Part shown: piece after piece, positions 16,617 to 24,595 of the stretch
How the letters are laid out: the number at the start of each line of letters is the position of its first letter
Position numbering within the stretch: position 1 is the stretch's first letter
Assembly (NCBI RefSeq): GCF_003347595.2
Contig: NZ_QCZK02000023.1
Coordinates: 1-44,702, forward strand
Length of the DNA stretch: 44,702 nucleotides
Source: Botryobacter ruber
Lineage (GTDB): Bacteria; Bacteroidota; Bacteroidia; Cytophagales; Hymenobacteraceae
Direction: 5' to 3'
Program-made: the position numbers and the translations under genes
The notes under the pieces: generated by a model
What the model was told of the DNA's origin: nothing
The model's input: the letters and a program-made list of their open reading frames with translations, nothing else
The model's database searches: none

Positions 16617-17687
16617 TTAGTGCGGCTTCGCCCTTTCGTATTGTACCGGCCAGGGTATATCCTCGCCCAGCTCCAGGGCCGCATTTAACGGGAAGTATGG
16701 ATTTCGCAGCATCTCGCGGGCGAGCAGCACCAGGTCGGCCTGGCCGCTAGCTATGATCGTTTCGGCCTGCTGCACATCGGTGATCATGCCGACTGCACCC
16801 GTTCGCATACCAGTTTCCTTTTTAACTTTTTCGGCAAACGGCACCTGGTACCCTGGCCCTACCGGAATCGGAGCTTTGGCTACGTTTCCGCCTGTAGAGC
16901 AATCGAGCAGGTCCACGCCTCTTTCCTGGAGCAAAGCCGCCAGCGCTACAGTTTCTTCCGGTGTCCAGCCGCCTTCCGTCCAGTCGGTTGCCGAAACACG
17001 AACAAAAAGGGGCAATTCTTCCGGCCAGACGGTTCTCACGGCTTCCGTTATCTGCAACACGAACCGGACCCTGTTTTCAAAAGAGCCGCCGTATTCGTCG
17101 GTTCGCTGGTTGCTGAGCGGCGACAGAAACTCGTGCAGCAGGTAACCATGCGCGGCATGTAGCTCCACCACTTTAAATCCTGCTGCAAGGGCCCGTTGGG
17201 CAGCTGCTGCAAAGGCTGCTACTATAGCCTGTATCTCGGTCGTGGTAAGCGCATGCGGGGTTGGCTCCGCTTCCATAAACGGCACGGCACTGGGCGCCAC
17301 CGTCTGCCAGCCCCCCTCCTCCTCTGCGGTAAGGGCACTGCCTCCGTTCCAGGGGCTACGGCGACTTGCTTTTCTGCCGGCATGCGCCAGCTGTATCCCC
17401 GGCACACACTGCTGCCCTTCTATAAAAGTCGTTATCCTCTGCAAATCCGGAATGTGTGCATCATCCCAGATACCCAAATCCCCAGGCGAAATTCTGCCTT
17501 CCGGCGAAACCGCTGTCGCTTCCATCAGGACCAGTCCGGCCCCTCCTACGGCCCTGCTGCCCAGGTGCACCAGGTGCCAGTCGTTGGCAAATCCGTCTTT
17601 GCTGCTATACATACACATAGGGGAAACTGCGATCCTGTTTTTCAGGGTGATGCTTCTAAGCTGAAGCGGGCTGAAAAGTGCTTTCAT
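16617..17687 (-). CDS. Old-yellow-enzyme family NADPH dehydrogenase (YqjM-like)
   Basis: A 356-residue FMN-dependent ene-reductase. The start at 17687 (MKALFSPLQLRSITLKNRI) is preferred to an upstream Met at 17768, whose extra 27 residues match nothing in the family. Motifs: S-P-M-C-M-Y-S-S with the regulatory Cys typical of the thermophilic-like YqjM group, H-A-G-R-K-A, the substrate pair and loop H-A-A-H-G-Y-L-L-H-E-F-L-S-P, Q-R-T-D-E-Y-G-G-S-F-E-N-R, and R-V-S-A-T-D-W. It reduces activated C=C bonds (enones, nitroalkenes) with NADPH; the true substrate is unknown and electrophile detoxification is likely. It is convergent with the DUF2911 gene. Confidence 0.93.
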   Translation of the reverse strand: MKALFSPLQLRSITLKNRIAVSPMCMYSSKDGFANDWHLVHLGSRAVGGAGLVLMEATAVSPEGRISPGDLGIWDDAHIPDLQRITTFIEGQQCVPGIQLAHAGRKASRRSPWNGGSALTAEEEGGWQTVAPSAVPFMEAEPTPHALTTTEIQAIVAAFAAAAQRALAAGFKVVELHAAHGYLLHEFLSPLSNQRTDEYGGSFENRVRFVLQITEAVRTVWPEELPLFVRVSATDWTEGGWTPEETVALAALLQERGVDLLDCSTGGNVAKAPIPVGPGYQVPFAEKVKKETGMRTGAVGMITDVQQAETIIASGQADLVLLAREMLRNPYFPLNAALELGEDIPWPVQYERAKPH

Positions 17688-17830
17688 AGATTTTTCTTTT
17701 TTGTACCAGGATTGTAAACGGAGCAGTTTTTTTTCTGTTCTGCTGCCCTTGCAGGGCAAGTTAAGCAAAAGACAATTTGAAAAGTCGGTTAAATTCTATA
17801 TGTTGACAAAAGGCTATTAGCTTTACGACT

Positions 17831-18277
17831 ATGGAGAACACAAAAGAATTTTTAAAAGCTGCCCTGGACGAAGCAAAAGCAGGACTGGCCGAAGGAGGCA
17901 TTCCCATTGGATCGGTGCTGGTGCACCGGGGTAAAATTATTGGCCGGGGCCACAACAAACGGGTGCAGCAAGGCAGTGTCGTGCTGCATGGCGAGATGGA
18001 TGCCCTGGAAAATGCAGGCAGGCAACCTGCTTCTGTGTACCGGGACTGCACCCTCTACACCACCCTTTCCCCCTGCTCCATGTGCTCGGGCACCATACTG
18101 CTTTATGGCATACCGCGGGTGGTGATTGGCGAAAACAAAACATTTATGGGCGAAGAAGAGCTGCTCCGGTCCCGTGGGGTGGACGTAATTGTGGCAGACG
18201 ACAAGGCATGTTACGAGCTGATGCAGGAGTTTATCCAAAACAATCCCGAACTTTGGAATGAAGATATAGGCGTGTAA
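17831..18277 (+). CDS. Cytosine deaminase, fungal (FCY1) type
   Basis: A 148-residue zinc deaminase of the cytidine/deoxycytidylate deaminase fold. Zinc-site residues are His53 and catalytic Glu55 (L-H-G-E) and Cys82/Cys85 (S-P-C-S-M-C). The sequence follows yeast cytosine deaminase along its length: E-G-G-I-P-I-G near 21-27, G-R-G-H-N, L-Y-T-T-L-S-P-C, Y-G-I-P-R-V-V-I-G-E-N, and the C-terminal W-N-E-D-I-G that matches the yeast W-F-E-D-I-G lid. It would convert cytosine to uracil in pyrimidine salvage. It differs from the bacterial codA type, which is an amidohydrolase. A DUF1330 gene follows after 41 bp. Guanine deaminase or another nucleoside deaminase is less likely given the C-terminal match. 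Confidence 0.85.
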   Translation: MENTKEFLKAALDEAKAGLAEGGIPIGSVLVHRGKIIGRGHNKRVQQGSVVLHGEMDALENAGRQPASVYRDCTLYTTLSPCSMCSGTILLYGIPRVVIGENKTFMGEEELLRSRGVDVIVADDKACYELMQEFIQNNPELWNEDIGV

Positions 18278-18318
18278 GGCGGCCTGTGACTGCCTTTGAT
18301 ATTATTTGATCTGGAAAA

Positions 18319-18612
18319 ATGTCTGCATACGTACTTGTTGAAATTGAGATTACTGATCCGGCTGCCTACGAAGATTATAAAAAGTTAACGCCGGCTTCCA
18401 TAGCAGCCTACAAGGGCAGGTTTGTCGTGCGGGGTGGAAAAACAGAAACACTGGAAGGCGACTGGCAGCCAGAACGGATCGTGGTGCTGGAGTTTCCGTC
18501 GGTGGAGCGGGCCCGGGCATGGTGGAACTCACCGGAATACGCGACTGCCAAAGCCATACGGCAGCAAGCAGCAAACACGAAAATGATTGTGCTGGAGGGT
18601 TTCGAGCCTTAA
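18319..18612 (+). CDS. DUF1330 domain-containing protein
   Basis: A 97-residue dimeric alpha/beta-barrel (ferredoxin-like) protein. Recognisable blocks are A-Y-V-L-V-E-I-E-I-T-D near the start, the R-G-G-K-T-E-T-L-E-G-D-W stretch mid-protein, and R-I-V-V-L-E-F-P-S-V-E-R-A-R-A-W-W-N-S-P-E-Y. The full DUF1330 length is present. Function is not established for the family. It is probably co-transcribed with the cytosine deaminase 41 bp upstream, but no functional link is evident. Confidence 0.9.
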   Translation: MSAYVLVEIEITDPAAYEDYKKLTPASIAAYKGRFVVRGGKTETLEGDWQPERIVVLEFPSVERARAWWNSPEYATAKAIRQQAANTKMIVLEGFEP

Positions 18613-18673
18613 GGCAATGTAAGCAGCCCGAAAATCGGATTGCCCCTTTCTACATTCTTTTCCGATTCAAAAT

Positions 18674-18706
18674 AGCAGCAGAGGCTATGGTGGCGGCAGC
18701 TGAAAA
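18674..18706 (+). repeat. Dispersed intergenic repeat, copy D
   Basis: AGCAGCAGAGGCTATGGTGG continues as CGGCAGCTGAAAAG. It lies about 60 bp downstream of the DUF1330 stop codon, in a short gap between convergent genes. Confidence 0.5.
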
Positions 18707-18755
18707 GGTTTTTTAGGACGATTGCGGGGCAAAGCGCTTCCAGCACAGCGTTCTG

Positions 18756-18795
18756 GAAAAAAAAAGTGCCAGGAGCAACTTTAACTCCTGGCACT
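18756..18795 (-). terminator. Intrinsic terminator for the minus-strand gene at 18840
   Basis: AGTGCCAGGAG (18765-18775) and its exact complement CTCCTGGCACT (18785-18795) flank a 9-base loop. Read on the minus strand, the stem is followed by a run of nine T (the A-run at 18756-18764). It lies 45 bp past the stop codon of the hypothetical gene. Confidence 0.88.
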
Positions 18796-18839
18796 GTTAG
18801 TTTGAAATGCTCACGCAGCCATGATCGTTTTCAGGCAAA

Positions 18840-19262
18840 TCAGGCAAATGCTGTAACCAGTTCTTTTACCGGAACAGCAACGGAAACAGGATTTAAATCT
18901 TTTGCCTTGATAAGACTTACTTTTTTGATCAGGAACATCATGTTATAAGCTACAACAGCTTTGTCTAATTCAGCCTTGAGCAGCAGCGACTCCTGTCCTG
19001 CATGTTCAGGCTGAGCTATTGTGTAGTAAATCACATTCCGGTCACAGCTATGGAATTCCAGTTGATCGCCACTGATGGCATTATCCTCGTGGAGGAATAC
19101 ATCGGTTGTGTTATCATAATAGAACAAAATGTTTGCATTCATTTCCGACCGTTTACCCACTCGCATGAGTTTCTGGTTCAGAACAAATTTGGAGAACTCT
19201 TCCCGTGCAACATCTCTGTTTAACTGATACTTTAGATAATCACTGAAATTCAAGAATGTCAT
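18840..19262 (-). CDS. Hypothetical protein, unrecognised family (paralogue of 25435-25860)
   Basis: A 140-residue soluble protein with no signal peptide or membrane segment and no family I recognise. It aligns almost without gaps to the protein at 25435-25860: Y-L near residue 9, R16, V18, E22, F-V at 26-27, N-Q at 29-30, N42-A43, L-H-E at 57-59, G-D at 65-66, H-S at 71-72 and D74, followed by a conserved Tyr. These identical residues suggest a beta-rich fold with an LHE-x(5)-GD-x(4)-HS-x-D signature. The gene stands alone, with a strong terminator downstream and a 1.3-kb AT-rich gap upstream. No function is proposed. Confidence 0.75.
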   Translation of the reverse strand: MTFLNFSDYLKYQLNRDVAREEFSKFVLNQKLMRVGKRSEMNANILFYYDNTTDVFLHEDNAISGDQLEFHSCDRNVIYYTIAQPEHAGQESLLLKAELDKAVVAYNMMFLIKKVSLIKAKDLNPVSVAVPVKELVTAFA

Positions 19263-20594
19263 AGCTGTAAATTAAATAAAACGATATAATTAGGTTTGTT
19301 AGGCTTATGTTACAATGTTTCAAAAAATAGCAGGAAAAGCAAAACGGTTTTCTTTATTCTTTCCCCGGCATGGAAAATCCTTTGCAAGCAGCTAAAATTT
19401 ATACCTCTTTAAGATTAAATTTTAGGATAATCACAAAAGACCTGCTTTAAGTTAGTATGCTTATCAAAATTCTATAAAGTTTATTGGATTGATATTTTTT
19501 ATCCTTCAAAATTATTCAAACAATAGCAGTAAATAATACCAAAATTAATCTCACTGAAAAAACTGCGACAAATCAAGCCTATAAAGTGGACTATCGAGAT
19601 AATAACCGTTCGGTATTTGTTAATTATTCAAGATTTTAATAGGACTTATTTTCCAATCTGCTCTAACACAATTCTTTCTTCCATAAAGTTCCTGCGCCGG
19701 AAAAAATTTTTAAGTTTTTTTTAAATACTATCAACAGGTATTTATTCCTATGTATCAACATGTTATACCTGTTACATCAACAAACTATCGCAGCAGCAAT
19801 GTAAGACGATTTACAGGCAATTTGCTATATGATTTAGTGTGATTTACAACTTACTATTCGAAGTGTGCACAAATCTCAGTATATTTTTTTTATTTTCCCA
19901 TTTATTCTCCTGTTATTTTCATCTTATTATACAAGTTTTTTATAAAAATATCTATGTACAAACATTTAATATAAGATTTGACAATCCGGATAGTTTTTAC
20001 AACAGGATATTGGTTGAAGCCATAAAACAATGTATAACTTTTAGCTTATTTGTTTTAATCAAAAATCAGTTTCAGACAACTCTGCATCCTGTAGTATCCT
20101 GCTCCACCCTTTCGAATAATTTGAAAAGAACAGCCTGTACAGAGTAACAGGTATCAGCAGAACTGAAAATTCTCAGGCTGATGTAATGGCCTTAAAGAAT
20201 GAAGAAAGGTGAGGAACGAATAAACACTGAAAGCTATTACCTTAGCACCTAAAAGATAATAGCAATCAGTGTCCATTTGTTAACCACCAGGCCCCTAACC
20301 TGGTGATCATTTCAAAAAACCAACTTGTAATGCTATACGGCTTGTGTTGTGTGAAGGCAAAAAAGGAAGCAATAAACAAGTAGTTATCCGCGCAAAATAC
20401 GATTAAATACGTAGCACTATAGCCAATAGGTGTTCCTTTATAGCTTCAGGAAGTTGACTGGCAGCAAAAAGGCTGGGAAAATATGATATCGTTTCGGTAT
20501 GCCCAAAGAAAGAAGCCAGGGGGCCATCCGGTAAATATAAAAAAGTCTGCTGCACCTGCCACCATAGCTTCTGCTCATCAGTTGGTAAAGAAAA
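19263..20594. other. AT-rich intergenic region without a supported gene
   Basis: About 1.3 kb, visibly richer in A and T than the flanking gene blocks. A 102-codon plus-strand frame (19839-20147) is rich in Phe/Leu/Ile/Tyr as expected of AT-rich noncoding DNA; it has no good ribosome binding site and no family resemblance, so it is not called. The only structured element found is a copy of the dispersed repeat at 20549-20581. The promoter of the minus-strand gene at 18840 must lie in the left end. Confidence 0.5.
20549..20581 (-). repeat. Dispersed intergenic repeat, copy E
   Basis: On the minus strand this reads GATGAGCAGAAGCTATGGTG followed by GCAGGTGCAGCAG. It shares GATGAGCAG with copy A and CTATGGTGGCAGGTGC with copy C. 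It ends 14 bp before the start of the hypothetical gene at 20595. Confidence 0.55.
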
Positions 20595-21080
20595 ATGGCT
20601 ATCTTCATCTTCAAAACAAGAAACATGTTATCAGGAAACAAACGAGACAAGCAGACAATCCTGCAATTATACGACAAGATTCTGCCGTCATTGGCAGGGC
20701 GCATCAACAGCGATATTGCCGGGGTAATACCGATGTTTCACAATTACGGGCTGGAGCGGCAGGTAAATACCTGGTCGGGCGCCACTGCTGCCGGCGCAGC
20801 AGAAGAAGTGAGCATCGAAAAGGGCAACGTGCAGCAGCTAGGACTGAAACTACGCCTGGAAGGCTTTGACCGGGCAGGCATCCCTCCTTTTGATGTTTAC
20901 AAAGAACTGGTCTTCCGCCTCGAACAGGACCATTACCTTGTCGGGCCTAACAACGATACCACCTGGCTTGAGAAGCAGTATGGCCAGGATTGGTCGAAAA
21001 ACGAATATGACGACATTGCCACACGGTGGAGCGGAGAGCTGGTGGACGAAATTACAAAGCAGCTGGAAAAATTGACGTAA
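20595..21080 (+). CDS. Hypothetical protein
   Basis: A 161-residue soluble protein of no family I recognise. The ATG at 20595 is preceded by an A/G-rich stretch; a second ATG at 20625 (MLSGNKRDKQ) gives a 151-residue version and may be the true start, since the first ten residues look unstructured. The rest appears globular and mainly helical, with a charged C-terminal helix (L-V-D-E-I-T-K-Q-L-E-K-L). Codon use resembles the host genes. The stop lies about 10 bp before the transposase remnant, so the C-terminus or downstream neighbours may have been altered by that insertion. Confidence 0.65.
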   Translation: MAIFIFKTRNMLSGNKRDKQTILQLYDKILPSLAGRINSDIAGVIPMFHNYGLERQVNTWSGATAAGAAEEVSIEKGNVQQLGLKLRLEGFDRAGIPPFDVYKELVFRLEQDHYLVGPNNDTTWLEKQYGQDWSKNEYDDIATRWSGELVDEITKQLEKLT

Positions 21081-21090
21081 AAACAGCAAT

Positions 21091-21498
21091 GTGTGCCTGC
21101 AGCTCCAGGCGCATGAGCACAACTGGGTGCCTTACCTGAGTCCGACGGCGGAGGGAAGTCTTCATGATAAGGCGCTGGCCGATGGGCTGGAACTTGAGTT
21201 TGTGGCTGACAAGGACCTGCTGGCAGATCTGGGGTTTGTGGGATACAAACCGCAAGGAACGCAGCCCTGCCTGCCGGTAAAGAAGTTGCCGAATCAGGAG
21301 CTCTCAGAGCTTGGTAAGCAATTTAATCAGTTACTGGCAAGCATACGGGTAAAGGTCGAGCATGTAATGGCAGGTATAAAAAGAGTAAAAATTGTAAAAG
21401 ATAAAGTACGACTCAGAACAGAGCTGGTACGAAACCAGGTCATGTGCATTGCTTGTGGCTGGCAGAACCTGAGAGTCAGCAATAGAAATTTATCGTAA
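21091..21498 (+). pseudogene. C-terminal remnant of an IS5-like DDE transposase
   Basis: A 135-codon frame matching the C-terminal half of DDE_Tnp_4-type (IS5-related) transposases: Y-L-S-P-T-A-E-G-S-x-H-D-K-x-L-A-D, then L-L-A-D-L-G-F-V-G-Y-K-P with the second catalytic Asp, P-V-K-K, and R-V-K-V-E-H-V-M-A-G-I-K-R-V-K-I-V-K-D, whose Glu (V-E-H) is the third acid of the triad. The N-terminal DNA-binding part and first catalytic Asp (usually D-G-T-E) are missing, so it cannot be active. No terminal inverted repeats were found. The remnant begins directly after the hypothetical gene at 20595 and ends 20 bp before the VOC gene. Confidence 0.8.
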
Positions 21499-21518
21499 TA
21501 ACGTTTAACAAAAATACA

Positions 21519-21971
21519 ATGTCAAAAAACAAACTACTAAGGATGGACAATGTCGGCATTGTTGTAGAATCCCTTGATGAGGCTATAGCGTTTTTCTCAG
21601 AGATAGGCTTAATGCTCGAAGGGAGAGGGACAGTAGAAGGAGAATGGGCTGGTCGTGTTACTGGACTTGGTTCTCAATGTGTAGAGATTGCCATGATGGT
21701 TACTCCAGACGGACACAGCCGACTCGAACTGTCAAAATTTCTCACACCTTCTACCCTATCAGATCACCGGACTGCTCCTGTAAATGCCCTCGGTTATCTA
21801 CGTGTCATGTTCACCATTGAAGATATTGACGAATTGGTATCCAGGTTAACGAAGCTTGGTGCTCAACTCGTTGGAGAAGTGGTTCAATATGAGAACTCCT
21901 ATCGGCTTTGCTACATTCGCGCACCGGATGGACTTCTCATAGGACTGGCAGAAGAACTTGGCCGAAAATGA
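21519..21971 (+). CDS. VOC (glyoxalase/bleomycin-resistance fold) family protein
   Basis: A 150-residue vicinal-oxygen-chelate protein. It starts with the usual first beta-alpha-beta unit (M-D-N-V-G-I-V-V-E-S-L-D-E-A-I-A-F-F-S-E-I-G-L) and ends with the second (V-M-F-T-I-E-D-I-D-E-L-V-S-R-L-T-K-L-G-A-Q-L ... L-C-Y-I-R-A-P-D-G-L-L-I-G-L-A-E). Members act as metal-dependent lyases, dioxygenases, thiol transferases or binding proteins; nothing here fixes which. It lies 20 bp after the transposase remnant. Confidence 0.88.
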   Translation: MSKNKLLRMDNVGIVVESLDEAIAFFSEIGLMLEGRGTVEGEWAGRVTGLGSQCVEIAMMVTPDGHSRLELSKFLTPSTLSDHRTAPVNALGYLRVMFTIEDIDELVSRLTKLGAQLVGEVVQYENSYRLCYIRAPDGLLIGLAEELGRK

Positions 21972-22110
21972 GTGTTCCATGCTGCTATAGGTTAACAGGA
22001 TTGTCGATCTTTGGCAGGATAAGACACTATAATGTAAAGCTTACCGTGTAATCCCGTTGCGTGCGCTTGCTTTTTTCTCTGTGCCTTTTTCCATCTTTTC
22101 CTGAGTTGGC

Positions 22111-22135
22111 TGTCAACCTGTTTCAGGACGGGACA
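22111..22135. repeat. Solitary IS-end-like 25-mer, copy 1
   Basis: TGTCAACCTGTTTCAGGACG followed by GGACA. It matches the sequence at 28402-28426 at 21 of 25 positions in the same orientation. It resembles insertion-sequence termini of the TGTC...GGTTGACA kind, but no transposase frame is attached, so the IS assignment is inference. Confidence 0.45.
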
Positions 22136-22144
22136 TACAAAACA

Positions 22145-22179
22145 AAAAAGCCCGAAATCTTACGATTTGCAGGCTTTTT
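22145..22179. terminator. Terminator-like hairpin downstream of the VOC gene
   Basis: AAAAAAGCC at 22145-22153 and GGCTTTTT at 22172-22179, with an inner AAATC/GATTT stem and a small bulge. An A-run precedes it and a T-run follows, so it could work in both directions. It lies about 175 bp past the VOC stop codon. Confidence 0.6.
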
Positions 22180-23059
22180 ACTTCGTTTGGTATGCTTACC
22201 AGCAGAGAGAAAAGGAAATAAGGGTAAGTTTTCATAAGGGTGCTATTATAAGTTCGGACCTAGGCGCAAAGTATATTTTACTTCGTCCATAAAAGGATAA
22301 AATGCCAACCATCAACAAGTGGAATTGAAGATGAATTCTGCAGTTTACTTAAGAGCTACTGCAAGTTGTTCTACATTACTCTAGTATATTATAACTATAT
22401 CTATATAGGCATGTTCGGGTAAAAGCTAAGTTTTTAGTCAAAGAGACTTTAGACATAGTAAATGGAGCTATTTATTAGGTGAAAGTAGAGTAATCAAGAA
22501 GCCTTAAATACTGTTTCGGCACTGTTTGAAGAAAGCTGACGACGGGAAATAGCCTGTATAGTTAATTTTAGAGCCTCAATGCGAAAGCCACTTTTACGGA
22601 TAAATTTTAATTAAATCAACACAGGTGTGTATAAAAAAAAGAAGACTCTCCTTTTCATCAGAGAACTTTCCTGTATTTTGAATATCGAAATATTCAACTT
22701 TTAGGCAGCCTTTTATATGGGGCATAGTTTCCGAAGGGTTCACCTGGAGAATAACTGCCGGCTCCATTTTACATAAGGGCCTTTATAAGACAACCGAGCC
22801 TATGGAAGCTGAATAGCAGCCGCTGACAATTGCGTTTGAGTACCTCGGCAAAACTCGGTCTCAAACTTTTTCTCTAAAAACTGCGATTGCAGCTCGAATT
22901 CCCGCTTTTTACCACCCGATACTGTTTCCCAGTCTCAAAAAGTGGCTGCGCTCCCCGACAGCGCACTAACATCCTGAGGCAATTGCCTTATCTGTCTCGG
23001 TGATATATGATGAGGTGCTGCCTGCCTTAATGTCCGTATTTCGAGATAACAGCCTGCAA

Positions 23060-23245
23060 CCACAAGTCCTCCTTTTGCCTGGGAAATGATTTGGAACAGC
23101 TTATTAGCAGATGGCTACAAGTTAGTTTTCGGATGGCTCCAGCAACAATCATCAACAACGACCAACAACAAGTACCAACAGCGGCATTTGGCCATTGCTT
23201 TTCAATTGGTTTTCCATTGCTAAACCATTGCTTTTACATTGCTTT
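23060..23245 (+). repeat. Long direct repeat, left copy
   Basis: Aligns in direct orientation with 24830-24978. Long identical blocks include CAGCTTATTAGCAGATGGCT, CAACAAGTACCAACAGCGGC and CATTGCTTTTCAATTGGTTT. This copy carries an extra ~25-bp segment rich in CAACA around 23147-23170. The two copies flank the pectate lyase gene. Confidence 0.85.
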
Positions 23246-23485
23246 AGCATTGTTTTCCCATTGCTAAGCCACTAGTTTTACATCGCTTTTGCATTGCTCG
23301 GTAATTGCTGTTGGATGGCTAAAGGATGCCTTTGTAATAGATACAGCAACAACTGGCAATAAGAACCAACACCGGACAAAGCTTCCTGCACTATTACTAT
23401 GTCCTCTACCGCTTCACCTCGAATGCACTACGGCTCGGACTCGGAGCTTTAGAGTAGTGGAGTAGATTAATATCCACCCCACTAT

Positions 23486-24595
23486 CTATCGATGGCTTAC
23501 TTCGATAGGAACCAAATAAGAAATATCAGGCAGACTGCCATCTACTTTGCGAGGCAGCAGCAGCAGTTTTACATCTACACTCCTGAAATCATCATCCTTT
23601 AAGGCAGCCCCTGCTTGCCAACTGTTATGGTTTATGTCGATGCTGTCGGCAAATAGCTTGCCGACCGGACCATGCACGATGCTATTTTTGACCGTTAGCT
23701 TAGATAATGGATTATCCTTCAGGAAGGCCATATTTCTCTTATTATTGTGAGCTACACAGTGGTAGATGGTAACATTCCCCCGATTACTGTTGTGGTCGAA
23801 TCCATCTGCTACGTTGGCTGCGGCAATGCATCTTATATAAACCGCATTATGCTTTAGTGTCTTGTCATCACTCCCTCCGGTCTTGAAGCCGTTTCCATCT
23901 CCTCCGCTGATCACTCCCTCTTTTGAGATGCCATTCAGGAAGGCCCAGCAGTTTTCATAAGAGGTAGTAACACTATCTACTCCCCTAAGATATCCGTCCC
24001 ATCCGTCATCCATATTATTCCAGGAGCGGCAACCCACAAACTTATTTCCTGTCCCCACGTCCATCTTACAGGCAAATCCGTCTGCATTCTCCTTTTTCGA
24101 GTCAGAGTTTTCGAACGAGTCACAGTTGAGAACAGTATTCTGCGAAGCCCCATCGCTGAGCTGCAATCCTGTATCGCGGCACTGGGAGAATGTACAATAT
24201 TCTATAAGGTTATGTGATCCGCCCTGCACCTTGAGCCCGTTATGCCCGGCCTTGGTTACATCGATACCTTTTATGTGCCAATAGCTTGCCTTGAGCAAAA
24301 GGCCGTTGCTCGAGGACTTCTCCGGCAAGGCGGAGAAATCAAACAGCGGTCGGCCAGCATCTGTTGGATCATCCAGTAGGCTGATCATAGCCAAGGCGCT
24401 GCCGTCCCTTTTGATGGTAAGAGTGGCATCAAAGGCATACCGACCTTGTTTTAGGTAAATCCTATCACCTGCATTCGCGGACTCCACTGCTTTGATGAGC
24501 TCACTGGTAGTACTTACCTTAATCTCCTTAGCGCTTAGGAAGTTGCTTAACAGCAAGGCCAAGCATAAGACCGGAAGAGTTTTCATTATATTCAT
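23486..24595 (-). CDS. PL9-type pectate lyase / right-handed beta-helix protein, C-terminus apparently short
   Basis: A 369-residue secreted protein: Sec signal peptide at 1-22 (Met4 is an alternative start), then a right-handed parallel beta-helix. PL9 hallmarks are N-A-D-G-F-A-C-K (calcium-site region), W-N-N-M-D-D-G-W-D-G-Y, and G-D-G-N-G-F-K-T-G-G with Lys238 as the likely catalytic base, then G-F-D-H-N. It would cut polygalacturonate by calcium-dependent beta-elimination outside the cytoplasm. The family tail that usually follows the S-L-P-D-I-x-x-L segment (a G-S-x-L-I-D-A-G ... A-P-D-I-G-A-F-type end) is missing; the protein stops with I-E-V-S-H-R. No SusC/D or other polysaccharide-use genes are nearby. 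The gene lies between two ~150-bp direct repeats. Confidence 0.82.
   Translation of the reverse strand: MNIMKTLPVLCLALLLSNFLSAKEIKVSTTSELIKAVESANAGDRIYLKQGRYAFDATLTIKRDGSALAMISLLDDPTDAGRPLFDFSALPEKSSSNGLLLKASYWHIKGIDVTKAGHNGLKVQGGSHNLIEYCTFSQCRDTGLQLSDGASQNTVLNCDSFENSDSKKENADGFACKMDVGTGNKFVGCRSWNNMDDGWDGYLRGVDSVTTSYENCWAFLNGISKEGVISGGDGNGFKTGGSDDKTLKHNAVYIRCIAAANVADGFDHNSNRGNVTIYHCVAHNNKRNMAFLKDNPLSKLTVKNSIVHGPVGKLFADSIDINHNSWQAGAALKDDDFRSVDVKLLLLPRKVDGSLPDISYLVPIEVSHR

Larger units (their letters stand above)
21972..23485. other. Large gap: IS-end-like sequence, hairpins and a direct repeat copy
   Basis: About 1.5 kb without a supported gene. It holds an IS-end-like 25-mer (22111-22135), a terminator-like hairpin (22145-22179), a second stem (GTTTGAG at 22834-22840 with CTCAAAC at 22860-22866, followed by TTTTT) with no gene feeding into it, one copy of a long direct repeat (23060-23245), and a degenerate run of ATTGCTTTT-like units from about 23190 to 23330. 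The interval 22260-22800 shows nothing recognisable. Confidence 0.55.

Noticed and set aside
19839..20147. 102-codon plus-strand frame in the AT-rich gap
   Set aside because: Its composition is what AT-rich noncoding DNA gives (Phe, Leu, Ile, Tyr). It has no family, no good ribosome binding site and no neighbours in operon spacing.
22834..22873. Terminator-like stem GTTTGAG/CTCAAAC with a T-run
   Set aside because: No gene on the plus strand leads into it; the stem is only 7 bp with a 19-base loop. Mentioned in the gap entry but not called separately.
23060..23330. CRISPR array suggested by recurring ATTGCTTTT units
   Set aside because: The units are short, variable in length and spacing, and there are no uniform repeats with unique spacers; no cas gene is present.
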